DNA of 64,000 bases, taken from Halomonas faecis. GTDB taxonomy: Bacteria > Pseudomonadota > Gammaproteobacteria > Pseudomonadales > Halomonadaceae. The stretch covers positions 186,001 to 250,000 of the forward strand of contig NZ_JAACZO010000011.1 of the NCBI RefSeq assembly GCF_010993975.1, read 5' to 3'. A program made the position numbers and the translations under genes. Numbering within the stretch: position 1 is the first letter of the stretch; every line of letters starts with the position of its first letter. Shown here one piece after another: positions 17,101-25,772 of this stretch. The notes below the pieces were generated by a model. The model saw only the letters and a list, made by a program, of their open reading frames with translations. It was not told the origin of the DNA and did no database searches.

Positions 17101-17478
17101 ATGGAGCCGCAAGCTGCATCTCGGGACGACCTCTTGGTCATCCTGCGCCACTCCCCCCACGGCACCAGCTGGTTGCGCGATGGGCTCGATGCCGCTCTGG
17201 TCGCTGCCGCATTCGGCCAAACGGTGAGCCTCTTGTTCCAGGGCGACGGTGTCCTGGCTCTTCTGAGGGGGCAGGGCAGCGGTGCGCTGGGCCAGAAAGG
17301 CACGGCGGCGACCCTCGAGATGCTTTCCCTGTATGATATCGATGCGCTGTTCGTCGACGCCGAAGCCCTTGCCCGGCTAGGGTTCGCAGCCAACGAGCTG
17401 ATGCTCCCCACCGACTCCGTCGATGCGGCACGGACCGCGGCATTGCTCGCCTCACACCGGCAAGTGCTGGTCTTCTGA
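17101..17478 (+). CDS. tusC: Sulfur transfer protein TusC
   Basis: Second subunit of the TusBCD heterohexamer for tRNA 2-thiouridine synthesis. The 125-residue DsrF-like protein contains LVILRHSPHGTSWLRDGLDA, ALVAAAFGQTVSLLFQGDGV and the C-terminal VDAARTAALLASHRQVLVF, typical of TusC. It has no catalytic Cys, as expected for the structural subunit. AGGAGAT lies before the ATG. Confidence 0.92.
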   Translation: MEPQAASRDDLLVILRHSPHGTSWLRDGLDAALVAAAFGQTVSLLFQGDGVLALLRGQGSGALGQKGTAATLEMLSLYDIDALFVDAEALARLGFAANELMLPTDSVDAARTAALLASHRQVLVF

Positions 17479-17499
17479 CGAAAATTCCGAGGTCACTTG

Positions 17500-17790
17500 A
17501 TGATCCTGCACATACTCAATCGCGCGCCGGGCACCAGCCTGGTCTACCGCGAAGCGCTGGCCGGCATGGGACCCGAGGACCGCCTGTTGCTGATCGAGGA
17601 CGGCGTCAACGGTGCGCTACCTTCCCAAGTACGCCATTTCGAGCCGGTGTCGAATCGACTTTTCGCCCTGCGAGAGGATCTGGCTTCGCGAGGCCTGGTG
17701 GGCCGCTGCGACGAAACCGTCCAGGTGGTGGACATCGACGGCTTCGTCGAGCTGACGGAAGAAGCGGACAAGACAGTGAGCTGGTTCTGA
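17500..17790 (+). CDS. tusB: Sulfur transfer protein TusB
   Basis: Smallest subunit of TusBCD (DsrH family), 96 residues: ILHILNRAPG at the start, a central DRLLLIEDGVNGAL and the C-terminal DIDGFVELTEEADKTVSWF. Both ATG 17500 and the TTG before it are in frame; ATG has GAGG six bases upstream (GAGGTCACTT), so it is preferred. Its stop TGA shares a base with the tusE start (TGATG). Confidence 0.92.
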   Translation: MILHILNRAPGTSLVYREALAGMGPEDRLLLIEDGVNGALPSQVRHFEPVSNRLFALREDLASRGLVGRCDETVQVVDIDGFVELTEEADKTVSWF

Positions 17791-18143
17791 TGGCAACCAC
17801 GGAGATTCACCGTTATCTCAGCGTGGGCGAGCGCCGTATCGCACTCGATCCCGAAGGCTATCTGGTGACGCTCGATGACTGGACGCCCGAGGTGGCCTCG
17901 GCACTGGCCCAGGAAGAAGGCCGCACACTTACCGAGGAACACTGGGAAGTCATCGCAGTACTGCGCGATTTCTATGCCCGCTTCGAGCATGTCCCTGCCA
18001 TGCGCCCGCTGGTCAAGGCCGTCGGTCTGACGCTCGGGCCGGAGAAGGGGTGTTCGCTGCACTTGATGAAGCTCTTCCCCGACAGCCCGGCCAAGGTCGC
18101 CGCGCGCCTGGCCGGGCTGCCCAAACCCACCCACTGCCTGTGA
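17790..18143 (+). CDS. tusE: TusE / DsrC-family sulfur relay protein
   Basis: Takes sulfur from TusD and delivers it to MnmA for s2U34 formation in tRNA-Lys, -Glu and -Gln. The 117-residue protein contains LDPEGYLVTLDDWTPEVA, the motif LTEEHWEVIAVLRDFYARFE, GPEKGCSLHLMKLFPDSPAK and the penultimate conserved Cys in the final PTHCL, which carries the persulfide. DsrC of sulfur oxidisers also has an upstream Cys about ten residues earlier; here that place has none, fitting TusE. It is translationally coupled to tusB. Confidence 0.94.
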   Translation: MATTEIHRYLSVGERRIALDPEGYLVTLDDWTPEVASALAQEEGRTLTEEHWEVIAVLRDFYARFEHVPAMRPLVKAVGLTLGPEKGCSLHLMKLFPDSPAKVAARLAGLPKPTHCL

Positions 18144-18177
18144 GCGGACTTTCGCAAGGCATGCAGGGATTCTTCGC

Positions 18178-18744
18178 GTGAATTTTCTCGCCCATGCCTG
18201 GCTGGCTCGCGGCGGCAGCGACGACTTTCTCTACGGCAACCTGATCGCCGACGGGGTGAAGGGGAGCGACCTCTCGGCCTGGCCGACGGCGATCGCCCAC
18301 GGCATTCGTCACCACCGGCGCGTCGATGCTTTCGTAGACCGCCATCCAGCGGTCGTCTCGGCACGGCGACGCGCCCCGGCGGGGCTGCGTCGCTATTCTG
18401 GCATCGCGCTGGATCTGGTGTGGGACCACTTCCTCGCCGTTACGCTGTGGCGAGAGGGGCAGGATGTGATGCTGATTCCGCGCTGCTATCGGCTGCTCGC
18501 CTCACGGCCCGCGCCGGCACGGCTGGCGGCGATGATGCCGCTGCTGGTCGAGCAGGACTGGCTGCGCCGCTATCGCGACTTCGACTTCACCTGCCAGGCC
18601 GTGAAGGGGATCGGTCGACGTCTGTCCGGGGCCAATCGACTGGCCGAGCTGACGCCCTGGCTGGCAGATGACTACTCCCGCCTGGCGATCGACTTCCAGC
18701 GGCTGTGGCCGGAACTGGAAGCGGCACTGGGCGATGAGTCCTGA
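18178..18744 (+). CDS. acpH: ACP phosphodiesterase (acyl carrier protein phosphodiesterase)
   Basis: Removes the 4'-phosphopantetheine group from acyl carrier protein. The 188-residue protein begins MNFLAHAWLA and has the HD-like metal signatures of the AcpH family: YGNLIADGVKGSD, IRHHRRVDAFVDRHP and LDLVWDHFLAV, all aligned with E. coli AcpH as I remember it. It starts with GTG at 18178, with AGGG nine bases upstream. It follows tusE by 34 bp on the same strand, so it is likely the last gene of the tus operon. Confidence 0.9.
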   Translation: MNFLAHAWLARGGSDDFLYGNLIADGVKGSDLSAWPTAIAHGIRHHRRVDAFVDRHPAVVSARRRAPAGLRRYSGIALDLVWDHFLAVTLWREGQDVMLIPRCYRLLASRPAPARLAAMMPLLVEQDWLRRYRDFDFTCQAVKGIGRRLSGANRLAELTPWLADDYSRLAIDFQRLWPELEAALGDES

Positions 18745-18762
18745 CCTGGGGCGGAGAGAGCC

Positions 18763-19983
18763 TCACGGCATCTGCAGCCACAGGCAACGCACCGGTTCTC
18801 CCTCGTTCACGCGACCGCGCTCCGGGATGACGGCCAGGGCATCCGCCTCGATGCAGGACGTGAGCACCGCCGAGTTCTGGTCGCGAAAGGCGTGCGCCAT
18901 GATGCCTTCGCTACCGAACTCGAGGCGCACGCGCATGAAGTGACGGCGTGGGCCGGTCTCGGCAGCGAAGGCGGCCCGGGCGGTGAGCGCCGGCAGTTCG
19001 GCTAGCTTCGGACAGTCGAGCAGGGCGCCCAGCAGCGGCCTCAGAAAGAGCCAGCCGCCTACGAAGGTCGAGACAGGGTTGCCGGGCAGTCCCACGAACC
19101 GTGCTTCGCCAGTTGGGTGGACGCGTGGCAGTCGCCCGAGTGCCAGTGGCTTGCCGGGACGCATGGCGATGCGCCACAGGTCCAGTTGGCCCAGCTCGCC
19201 CACCGCTGCCTTGACGTGATCCGCCTCGCCCACGCTGACGCCGCCGGTGGTCACCACCACGTCGGCCGTTTCGGCCGCCTCGCCAAGCAGACGGCGCGTT
19301 TCGCCGGCGTTGTCGGGCACCGTCACGGGTGGCAGTACCTCGGCACCAAAGCGTGTGAGCAGGCGCGCCAGCATGGGCCGGTTGGAGTTGTAGATCTGCC
19401 CCGGTCCCAGCGGCTCGCCAGGGGCCACGATCTCATCGCCAGTTGAAAGCAGTGCCACCCGAGGCCGGCGTCTCACCGCCACTTCGGTGATGCCTTGGCC
19501 GGCGAGATGGCCGAGAGCTGCCGCCTCCAGCCACTGGCCGGCCGGTAGCAGAGGCGTACCCGATGCCACGTCGCGACCGCGCCGGCGCACGTTGTTGCCT
19601 TCGGCCACCTCAGCGGGAAACTGCACGTCCCGCTCGGTAAGCGTGACGGCCTCCTGCATGACGACGCAGTCGGCGCCGGGCGGTATCTCTCCGCCAGTGA
19701 AGATGCGCGCGCACTCGCCGCGCTTCAGCGGGGCCGGCGAGGCGCCGGCGGTGATGCGCTGGGCAACCGGCAGCACCCGGCCGGCATCGGCGTGATGCAG
19801 GGCGTAGCCGTCCATGGCGCTGTTGTCGAAGGGCGGCACGTCCAGCGTGGCCGTCACCGTCTCGGCCAGGACGCGGCCAGCGGCGCAGTCGCACTCGATG
19901 CGCTCGGCCTCCAGGGGGGCGACATCGGCCAGCATGGCAGCGAGCGCCGCTTCCACGCTCTGTAGAGGATGGCTGTCAGCCAT
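18763..19983 (-). CDS. moeA: Molybdopterin molybdenumtransferase MoeA
   Basis: Inserts molybdate into adenylylated molybdopterin. The 406-residue protein has the MoeA domain order: DVPPFDNSAMDGYALHHADA (domain I/II), RIFTGGEIPPGADCVVMQEA, then the MoaB-like catalytic domain with VALLSTGDEIVAPGEPLGPG, TTGGVSVGEADHVKAAVGEL and FVGLPGNPVSTFVGGWLFL (where the first F follows EAR), and a C-terminal beta domain. It overlaps moaB by 8 bp on the same strand. Together with moaB it would supply cofactor to the formate dehydrogenase encoded just upstream. Confidence 0.95.
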   Translation of the reverse strand: MADSHPLQSVEAALAAMLADVAPLEAERIECDCAAGRVLAETVTATLDVPPFDNSAMDGYALHHADAGRVLPVAQRITAGASPAPLKRGECARIFTGGEIPPGADCVVMQEAVTLTERDVQFPAEVAEGNNVRRRGRDVASGTPLLPAGQWLEAAALGHLAGQGITEVAVRRRPRVALLSTGDEIVAPGEPLGPGQIYNSNRPMLARLLTRFGAEVLPPVTVPDNAGETRRLLGEAAETADVVVTTGGVSVGEADHVKAAVGELGQLDLWRIAMRPGKPLALGRLPRVHPTGEARFVGLPGNPVSTFVGGWLFLRPLLGALLDCPKLAELPALTARAAFAAETGPRRHFMRVRLEFGSEGIMAHAFRDQNSAVLTSCIEADALAVIPERGRVNEGEPVRCLWLQMP

Positions 19984-20497
19984 GCTGACCTCTCTCGGGG
20001 ATTACCAGGTTGGCAAAGTTGCATGGCTTGTGACGGCTGTCGAGCTGCTCGACGAGCAGACCGTCCCAGGCGGTACGGCAGGCGCCGCTGGAGCCCGGCA
20101 GGCAGAACACCACGGTCGCGTTGGCCAACCCACCGAGGCAACGGCTCTGAATGGTGGAGCTACCGATCTCGGAGAAGGAGAGCTGACGGAACTGCTCGCC
20201 GAACCCCTCGATGCGCTTGTCGAGCAGCACCGACACCGCCTCGGGGGTGGAGTCGCGGCCGGTAAAGCCCGTGCCGCCGGTGGTGAGGATCACCTGGATC
20301 GCCGGATCGGCGATCCAGGCGGACACCGCGGCGCGGATGTGGTAGATGTCATCAATGACGATCCGCCGTTCGGCCAGGCGATGCCCGGCAGCGGTCAGCC
20401 GCTCGGTGAGCAGGGCACCGCTGCGGTCGGTGCTTTCGTCACGGGTGTCGGAGATGGTCAGCACCGCGATGCTGAGCGGAATCATGCTTTCGTTCAT
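19976..20497 (-). CDS. moaB: Molybdenum cofactor biosynthesis protein MoaB (MogA-like)
   Basis: Molybdopterin adenylyltransferase-fold protein. The 173-residue sequence has IAVLTISDTRDESTDRSG, ILTTGGTGFTGRDSTPEAV and GSSTIQSRCLGGLANATVVF followed by LPGSSGACRTAWDGLL, the MoaB/MogA signature. In E. coli MoaB is dispensable, while in other bacteria MoaB adenylylates molybdopterin; no mogA is in view. It overlaps moeA (8 bp) and the upstream DUF1244 gene (4 bp), so the three are one operon. Confidence 0.93.
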   Translation of the reverse strand: MNESMIPLSIAVLTISDTRDESTDRSGALLTERLTAAGHRLAERRIVIDDIYHIRAAVSAWIADPAIQVILTTGGTGFTGRDSTPEAVSVLLDKRIEGFGEQFRQLSFSEIGSSTIQSRCLGGLANATVVFCLPGSSGACRTAWDGLLVEQLDSRHKPCNFANLVIPERGQHG

Positions 20498-20817
20498 CGG
20501 GCATTACGCTCCTGCTTCTCCGCCTGGCGGGCGGCGAAGGCAGCTTGCTGCTCCGGCGTCGCCTCCTGCTGGTACTTCGTCTTCCACTCAGCGTAGGGCA
20601 TCCCGTAGACGTACTCCCGGGCGCTCTCGTAGTCGAGTTCGGCACCGCGTTCCTCGGCAGCGGCCACCAGCCACTTGGAGAGGCAGTTCCGGCAGAAGTC
20701 GGCCAGGATCATCAGATCGATGTTCTGCACGTCCTTGTGGGCATCGAGGTGATCGAGCAAACGGCGAAATGCTGCCGCTTCCAGTTCGGTGCGGGTCGTT
20801 TCGTCGAGGTGTTGCAT
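20494..20817 (-). CDS. DUF1244 family protein
   Basis: A 107-residue helical protein of unknown function. The conserved core is AAFRRLLDHLDAHKDVQNID, DLMILADFCRNCLSKWLVAA and YESAREYVYGMPYAEWKTKY, with two Cys in FCRNCL. Start 20817 is supported by AGGAAG seven bases upstream; the longer 158-residue reading (from 20970) runs back over the formate dehydrogenase terminator and is rejected. It is the first gene of the moaB-moeA operon, which suggests, but does not show, a link to molybdoenzymes. Confidence 0.85.
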   Translation of the reverse strand: MQHLDETTRTELEAAAFRRLLDHLDAHKDVQNIDLMILADFCRNCLSKWLVAAAEERGAELDYESAREYVYGMPYAEWKTKYQQEATPEQQAAFAARQAEKQERNAR

Positions 20818-20862
20818 GGCGTCGCTTCCTGGGTCAGCAGAGTGGAACCTATGCGGGCAGCA

Positions 20863-20892
20863 TAACAAAAGACACCGCCTCACGGCGGTGTC
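20863..20892 (-). terminator. Terminator of the formate dehydrogenase operon
   Basis: Read on the minus strand: GACACCGCC, loop GTGA, GGCGGTGTC (20871-20892), then TTTTGTTATG. A textbook Rho-independent terminator, 22 bp after the fdhC stop, separating the operon from DUF1244-moaB-moeA. Confidence 0.92.
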
Positions 20893-20914
20893 GAATGGCA
20901 TGATGGAAAAGCGT

Positions 20915-21973
20915 TCAACTGGAGCGGGTTGGCGCGGCATCGCCGCTGTCGCTCTCCTTCTCGCGGGCAAGCTGCTCCTCGGTCACGGCTTCGTCCTTCA
21001 CTGCCTCGTACCACAGGTTGTGATGGTCCTTGGCCCAGGTCTCGTCCACGTAGCCGGTGGTCATGCCTTCCAGCGATCCCTCCGAGCCGATGGTGCCGAT
21101 ATAGATATGGCCGAGCGCAAGAGCGGTGAGTCCCAGCGCTCCCACGGCATGTAGGATATTGGCCCACTGCATGGTATCCCGCCCCTGGCCATAGTTGGGG
21201 AAGTCCATCACCAGCCCCGAGACGATCACCACGATCCCCACCGTGGCAAGCACCCAGAACCAGGCTTTTTCGCCGCCATTGGCGAAACCGGCGTCGACAT
21301 GCGCTTTGCCGACCAATCCACCGCCCTTCATGAACCAGACGATGTCGTGCTTCTTCGGCCAGTTGTGCTTGAGCACGCGTGCCAGCAGCACGATCAGCAG
21401 GATGCCGAAGAGGGGACCCAGGTAGTTGTGCGCCAACTTGGAGGCGGAAATCAGGCTGGCCCAGAACGCATCGCCGAACAGCGAACGGAAGACGAACTTG
21501 CCGTACAGCAGGTTGAGTCCGGTCAGCGCCAGGACGATGAACAGCGTGGCCACGGTCCAGTGCAGCGAGCGCACCACCAGCGGCCAGCGCAGCAGCTTGC
21601 GGCCGGTGCGCGGGGCACTGAGATCCTTGCGCCCGATGATCACGTAGAACAGTGCGATCGCCACGATCATGCCGCCCACGGCGATCAGGCCGAAGGGCGA
21701 TACCCAGCGGTTGCGCAGCTGCCGCCAGGTTTCGCCGCTGGCGTTGATCAAGTTGTAATCGCTGTCCGCCCGCGAGTCGCGGAAGTAGGGGCCCGTTTCG
21801 CCACTGCGCACCTGGCGCCAAGTGTCGGCATCCAGCGCCGGTACCGCCGTGGCCGCTTCGCGCTCGGGATCGGCCTGTGCCAGCACGCTCGAGGAGACGG
21901 CGAGGCCGACCACCAGCAACAGGGCGAGCAGTGGCAATCGCCATAGCGACTGCCGGTCGATGAAGTGCCTCAT
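20915..21973 (-). CDS. fdhC: Formate dehydrogenase gamma subunit (cytochrome b556)
   Basis: Membrane anchor that carries electrons from the Fe-S subunit through two b hemes to quinone. The 352-residue protein has a signal peptide (LLALLLVVGLAVSSSVLAQA), a periplasmic stretch of about 70 residues, then four transmembrane helices: GLIAVGGMIVAIALFYVIIG, VVRSLHWTVATLFIVLALTG, YLGPLFGILLIVLLARVLKH and VGALGLTALALGHIYIGTIG. Heme-ligand His candidates are in SLHWT, LAHNYLG and ALGHIYIG. The signal peptide and periplasmic extension make it longer than E. coli FdoI (211 residues) and match the long gamma subunits of non-enteric formate dehydrogenases. Last gene of the operon, 11 bp after fdhB. Confidence 0.93.
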   Translation of the reverse strand: MRHFIDRQSLWRLPLLALLLVVGLAVSSSVLAQADPEREAATAVPALDADTWRQVRSGETGPYFRDSRADSDYNLINASGETWRQLRNRWVSPFGLIAVGGMIVAIALFYVIIGRKDLSAPRTGRKLLRWPLVVRSLHWTVATLFIVLALTGLNLLYGKFVFRSLFGDAFWASLISASKLAHNYLGPLFGILLIVLLARVLKHNWPKKHDIVWFMKGGGLVGKAHVDAGFANGGEKAWFWVLATVGIVVIVSGLVMDFPNYGQGRDTMQWANILHAVGALGLTALALGHIYIGTIGSEGSLEGMTTGYVDETWAKDHHNLWYEAVKDEAVTEEQLAREKESDSGDAAPTRSS

Positions 21974-21984
21974 GCATCACCTCC

Positions 21985-22635
21985 TCAGCCCTGGCGGGCG
22001 GCGTCATAGGCCAGCGAGTCGGCCGCGGAAAGGTCGTCACCCTGACCGGCGCGCGTACGCTCGCGGCGCTGGTTGTCGGACCAGCCGCCGTCGCGATGGC
22101 CGCGCCGTACCACCCGCTGGCGGAAGATGTCGGCCACTTCCTGTGCATCGCCGGCCAGCAGCGCCTTGGTGGAGCACATTTCGGCGCATAGCGGCAGTTT
22201 GCCCTCGGCAATGCGGTTGGCGCCGTACTTCTGGTACTCCTCTTCCTGGGTTTCCGCCGGGCCGCCGGCGCAGAAGGTGCACTTGTCCATCTTGCCGCGC
22301 TCGCCGAAAGCGTTCTGCTTGGGGAATTGCGGCGCGCCGAAGGGACAGGCGTAGAGGCAGTAGCCGCAACCGATGCACAGGTCCTTGTCGTGGAGCACGA
22401 TGCCGTCGTCGGTCTTGTAGAAGCAGTCGGTCGGGCAGACGGCCATGCAGGGGGCATCGTCGCAGTGCATGCAGGCCACCGAGATCGACACTTCCTCGGG
22501 CATCCCGTCATCGAGGGTCACCACGCGTCGGCGCTGGATGCCCCACTCCACATCGTTGGCGTTCTTGCAGGCGGTGACGCAGCCGTTGCACTCGATGCAG
22601 CGTTCCGCGTCGCACATGAATTTCATCTGAGCCAT
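21985..22635 (-). CDS. fdhB: Formate dehydrogenase iron-sulfur (beta) subunit
   Basis: Electron-transfer subunit with four [4Fe-4S] clusters. The 216-residue protein has CIECNGCVTACKNANDVEWG, VACMHCDDAPCMAVCPTDCF, DLCIGCGYCLYACPFGAPQF and KCTFCAGG plus LPLCAEMCSTKALLAGDA, the full four-cluster ferredoxin pattern. E. coli FdnH/FdoH is about 300 residues with a C-terminal transmembrane helix; here that part is absent, as in soluble beta subunits. It would be carried across the membrane with FdhA by the Tat signal on FdhA. It lies 25 bp after fdhA. Confidence 0.94.
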   Translation of the reverse strand: MAQMKFMCDAERCIECNGCVTACKNANDVEWGIQRRRVVTLDDGMPEEVSISVACMHCDDAPCMAVCPTDCFYKTDDGIVLHDKDLCIGCGYCLYACPFGAPQFPKQNAFGERGKMDKCTFCAGGPAETQEEEYQKYGANRIAEGKLPLCAEMCSTKALLAGDAQEVADIFRQRVVRRGHRDGGWSDNQRRERTRAGQGDDLSAADSLAYDAARQG

Positions 22636-22660
22636 GGGAATCTCCTGGTACCGGGTGCCG

Positions 22661-25516
22661 TCAGCTGGCCCGCTCGATGCGACACAGGGTGCACTTGGTT
22701 TCCTGCATCTGAGTCACGGTGTCGTAGCCATAGGTGGTCGCCGTATTGGCCGCCTCGCCGAGCACGTAGGGGGCTGCGCCTTCCGGGTAGCGATCGTGCA
22801 GGCTCTCGCCCAGGAACATGCCGCCGAAGTGGAAGGGCATGAATACCACCTCGCGCGCAACGCGGGGCGTGACCAGCGCCTTGACGCGCACGCGGCCGCC
22901 CTCGGCGCCTTCGACCCAGACGTCCTCGCCCTCGGCGATGCCCAGGTCGTTGGCCAGCGCCGGGTTGATCTCGACGAACATCTCCTGCTGCAGCTCGGCG
23001 AGCCACGACATGGAGCGCGTCTCTTCGCCGCCGCCCTCGTATTCCACCAAGCGCCCCGAGGTGAGGATGATCGGGTAATCGCCGGTGACATCGTTCTCCT
23101 GGATGCTCTTGTAGAGCGTCGGCAGACGGTAGTGAGAGGCCACGTCGTCCCAGGTGGGGTAGTCGGCCACCAGGTCGCGGCGGCTGGTGTAGAGCGGCTC
23201 GCGATGTTTGGGGATGGGGTCGGGGAAGGTCCAGACGTTACAGCGCGCCTTGGCATTGCCGAAGGGAGCGCACTCGTGGGCAATGGCCACCCGCTGGATG
23301 CCGCCGGAGAGGTCGGTCTTCCAGTTCTTGCCTTCGGCCTCGGCCTTTTCCTCCTCGCTGAGGTCGTCCCACCAGCCGAGGTCCCTGAGCATCTCGGCGG
23401 TGAACTCCGGGTAGCCGTCCTCCAATTCGGAGCCGGCACTGTAGGAGCCGTCGGAGAGGATGTTCTCACCGTTGCGCTCGATGCCGAAGCGCGCGCGGAA
23501 GGTGAGGCCGCCCTCGGAGACGCGTTTGCTGGTGTCGTAGAGGATCGGCGTGCCCGGGTGGCCCATCTCGGCATTGCCCCAGCATGGCCAGGGTAGGCCG
23601 TAGTAGTCGCCGTCGGCCGGGCCACCCTGGGCCTGCAGCGTACGGAAGCTGAAGGTATGCCAGTTCTGCTGGTGGGCCTTGAGACGTTCGGGGCTCTGGC
23701 CGGTATAGCCCACCGTCCACATGCCGCGATTGAATTCGCGGGTGATGTCCTCGATCAGCGGCTCGTCGCCGTTCATCTCATAGTTCTTGACCAGTTCGTC
23801 GCCGAAGCCCAGCTTGCGGGCCAGCAGGTACATGATCTCGTGGTCGGGTTTCGATTCGAACAGCGGCTCGATCACCTTGTCGCGCCACTGCAGCGAACGA
23901 TTGGTCGCGGTCACGCTACCGTAGGTCTCGAACTGAGTGGCCGCTGGCAACAGGTAGACACCGTCGCTACGCCCATGCATGACGCCGGCCACGGTGGGGT
24001 AGGGGTCGACGATGACCATCATTTCCAACTGCTGCATGGCCTTCTGCATCTCGGGACCGCGGGTCTGGGAGTTGACCGCATGGCCCCAGTAGAACATCGC
24101 CTTGAGCCGGGTGTGCTGGGAGATCGCCTCTTCCTCCTCGAGCACCCCGTCGATCCAGCGCGACACCGTGATGCCGCTGGAATACATGGGCTGGCCGTCG
24201 GCGTACTCGGTCGAGTCGAAACGGCTCTTGAGCCAATCGAGATCGAGATCCCAGACGCGCGCCCAGTGGGCCCAGGCGCCCTCGGCCAGGCCGTAGTAGC
24301 CGGGCAGGGAGTGCGACATCAACCCCAGGTCGGTGGCGCCCTGGACGTTGTCGTGGCCACGGAAGATGTTAGCGCCGCCGCCGGATTTGCCGATGTTGCC
24401 CAGCGCCAACTCGAGGATGCAGTAGGCGCGGGTGTTGTTGTTGCCCGTGGTGTGCTGGGTACCGCCCATGCACCAGACGATGCACCCTGGGCGGTTCTCG
24501 GCCAGACGCCGGGCAGTGTCACGCATCTGTGCTTCGGGCACGCCGGTGATGCGTTCCACTTCGTCGGGGGGGAAGTTGGCGACCTCGGCACGCACCTCGT
24601 CCATGGCGTAGACCCGTTGATCGATGTATTCCCGGTCCTCCCAGCCGTTCTCGAAGATGTGCCACAGCAACCCCCAGATGAAGGCCACATCGGAGCCGGG
24701 TCGAATGCGCACGTAGCTGTCCGCCTTGGCGGCAGTACGCGTGAAGCGCGGGTCGACGACGATGATCTGGGCGCCACTGCGCTCCTTGGCCAGCAGGATG
24801 TGCTGCATGGCCACCGGGTGCGCCTCGCTGGGGTTGGAGCCGATGAACATGATCGCCTTGCTGTTCTGCAGGTCGTTGAGCGAATTGGTCATCGCCCCGT
24901 AGCCCCAGGTATTGGCCACCCCTGCGACCGTGGTGGAGTGGCAGATGCGTGCCTGGTGGTCGGTGTTGTTGGTGCCGGCCAGCGCGGCGAACTTGCGCAG
25001 CAGGTAGGCCTGCTCGTTGTTGAACTTGGCCGAGCCCAGCCAGTAGATGCTGTCGGGGCCGTGCTGGTCGGTGAGTTCGAGTACCTTGTCGCCGATCTCC
25101 TCGATGGCGTCTTCCCAGCTCATGCGCTGCCATTCGCCGCCCACCAGTTTCATCGGGTACTTGAGACGCCGACTGGAGTGGCCGTGTTGACGCAACGAGG
25201 CGCCCTTGGCGCAGTGAGCGCCGCGGTTGATGGGATGATCGAACGCCGGCTCCTGCTTGGTCCAGATGCCTTCCTGAACCTCGGCATAGACACCGCAGCC
25301 TACCGAGCAGTGGGAGCATATGGTACGTCGGGTCTCCACTGGGGAGTCGAGCACCGGCGTTTTGTCGGCGGCGCGAGTGCGCTGCATCATCGGCGCGCCC
25401 ATGAAACCGGCGGCGGCCAGGCCGCCGGTGGCGGCACCGCTGCGCTTGAGGAACTGGCGTCGAGAAATACCCAGGCCGCCCGTCTTGGGATCGTTGGATT
25501 TCCGGGTCAGTCGCAT
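22661..25516 (-). CDS. fdhA: Formate dehydrogenase catalytic (alpha) subunit, Cys-type, Tat-exported
   Basis: Oxidises formate to CO2 with a Mo- or W-bis-MGD cofactor in the periplasm. The 951-residue protein has a Tat signal (SRRQFLKRSG, residues 18-27), a [4Fe-4S] site (Cys67, Cys70, Cys74, Cys102 in CSHCSVGCGV and HCAKGA) and the active-site metal ligand Cys192 in ARICHSTTVAGVANTWG; the adjacent conserved His follows directly. The selenocysteine of E. coli FdnG/FdoG is replaced by Cys, with no in-frame TGA. MGD-binding stretches such as FIGSNPSEAHPVAMQHILLA and the C-terminal molydop-binding domain (LTSGRLVEYEGGGEETRS) are present. It is one continuous gene. Confidence 0.95.
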   Translation of the reverse strand: MRLTRKSNDPKTGGLGISRRQFLKRSGAATGGLAAAGFMGAPMMQRTRAADKTPVLDSPVETRRTICSHCSVGCGVYAEVQEGIWTKQEPAFDHPINRGAHCAKGASLRQHGHSSRRLKYPMKLVGGEWQRMSWEDAIEEIGDKVLELTDQHGPDSIYWLGSAKFNNEQAYLLRKFAALAGTNNTDHQARICHSTTVAGVANTWGYGAMTNSLNDLQNSKAIMFIGSNPSEAHPVAMQHILLAKERSGAQIIVVDPRFTRTAAKADSYVRIRPGSDVAFIWGLLWHIFENGWEDREYIDQRVYAMDEVRAEVANFPPDEVERITGVPEAQMRDTARRLAENRPGCIVWCMGGTQHTTGNNNTRAYCILELALGNIGKSGGGANIFRGHDNVQGATDLGLMSHSLPGYYGLAEGAWAHWARVWDLDLDWLKSRFDSTEYADGQPMYSSGITVSRWIDGVLEEEEAISQHTRLKAMFYWGHAVNSQTRGPEMQKAMQQLEMMVIVDPYPTVAGVMHGRSDGVYLLPAATQFETYGSVTATNRSLQWRDKVIEPLFESKPDHEIMYLLARKLGFGDELVKNYEMNGDEPLIEDITREFNRGMWTVGYTGQSPERLKAHQQNWHTFSFRTLQAQGGPADGDYYGLPWPCWGNAEMGHPGTPILYDTSKRVSEGGLTFRARFGIERNGENILSDGSYSAGSELEDGYPEFTAEMLRDLGWWDDLSEEEKAEAEGKNWKTDLSGGIQRVAIAHECAPFGNAKARCNVWTFPDPIPKHREPLYTSRRDLVADYPTWDDVASHYRLPTLYKSIQENDVTGDYPIILTSGRLVEYEGGGEETRSMSWLAELQQEMFVEINPALANDLGIAEGEDVWVEGAEGGRVRVKALVTPRVAREVVFMPFHFGGMFLGESLHDRYPEGAAPYVLGEAANTATTYGYDTVTQMQETKCTLCRIERAS

Positions 25517-25540
25517 GGCGATGGTCTCCTGGCTCTGTCG

Positions 25541-25744
25541 TCAGTCACGCAGGGTGGCGTAGAAGGTGCGGACGTGTTCGGTCTCCCGGTAGCGAGTCTC
25601 GCGCTCCGCTTCGGCAGGAGCGGACTTCGCTTCGGCCTGTACCAGGGTGACGTGTCCGACGGCGCCGGCGGCACCGGCTGCCGCCGTTCCCAGGCCCAGC
25701 TGTTTCAGGAAACGGCGTCGTTGTGGGTTGCGTGTGGTAGGCAT
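25541..25744 (-). CDS. Small Tat-signal protein of formate dehydrogenase operons
   Basis: A 67-residue protein with a twin-arginine signal (QRRRFLKQLGLGTAAAGAAG) and a short hydrophilic mature part ending EHVRTFYATLRD. It matches the 'formate dehydrogenase region TAT target' family (TIGR02811), which is always found beside fdhA but has no defined role. ATG 25744 is preceded by GAGGAG at six bases; the longer 139-residue frame extends back into the chaperone gene and is not used. It lies 24 bp upstream of fdhA. Confidence 0.85.
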   Translation of the reverse strand: MPTTRNPQRRRFLKQLGLGTAAAGAAGAVGHVTLVQAEAKSAPAEAERETRYRETEHVRTFYATLRD

Positions 25745-25772
25745 GGTGGTCTCCTCGGTTTTGCGCCTCGCG

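Noticed and set aside
24930..24950. Selenocysteine codon in formate dehydrogenase
   Set aside because: The metal ligand in ARICHSTTVAG is an ordinary Cys codon; there is no in-frame TGA and no SECIS-like need.
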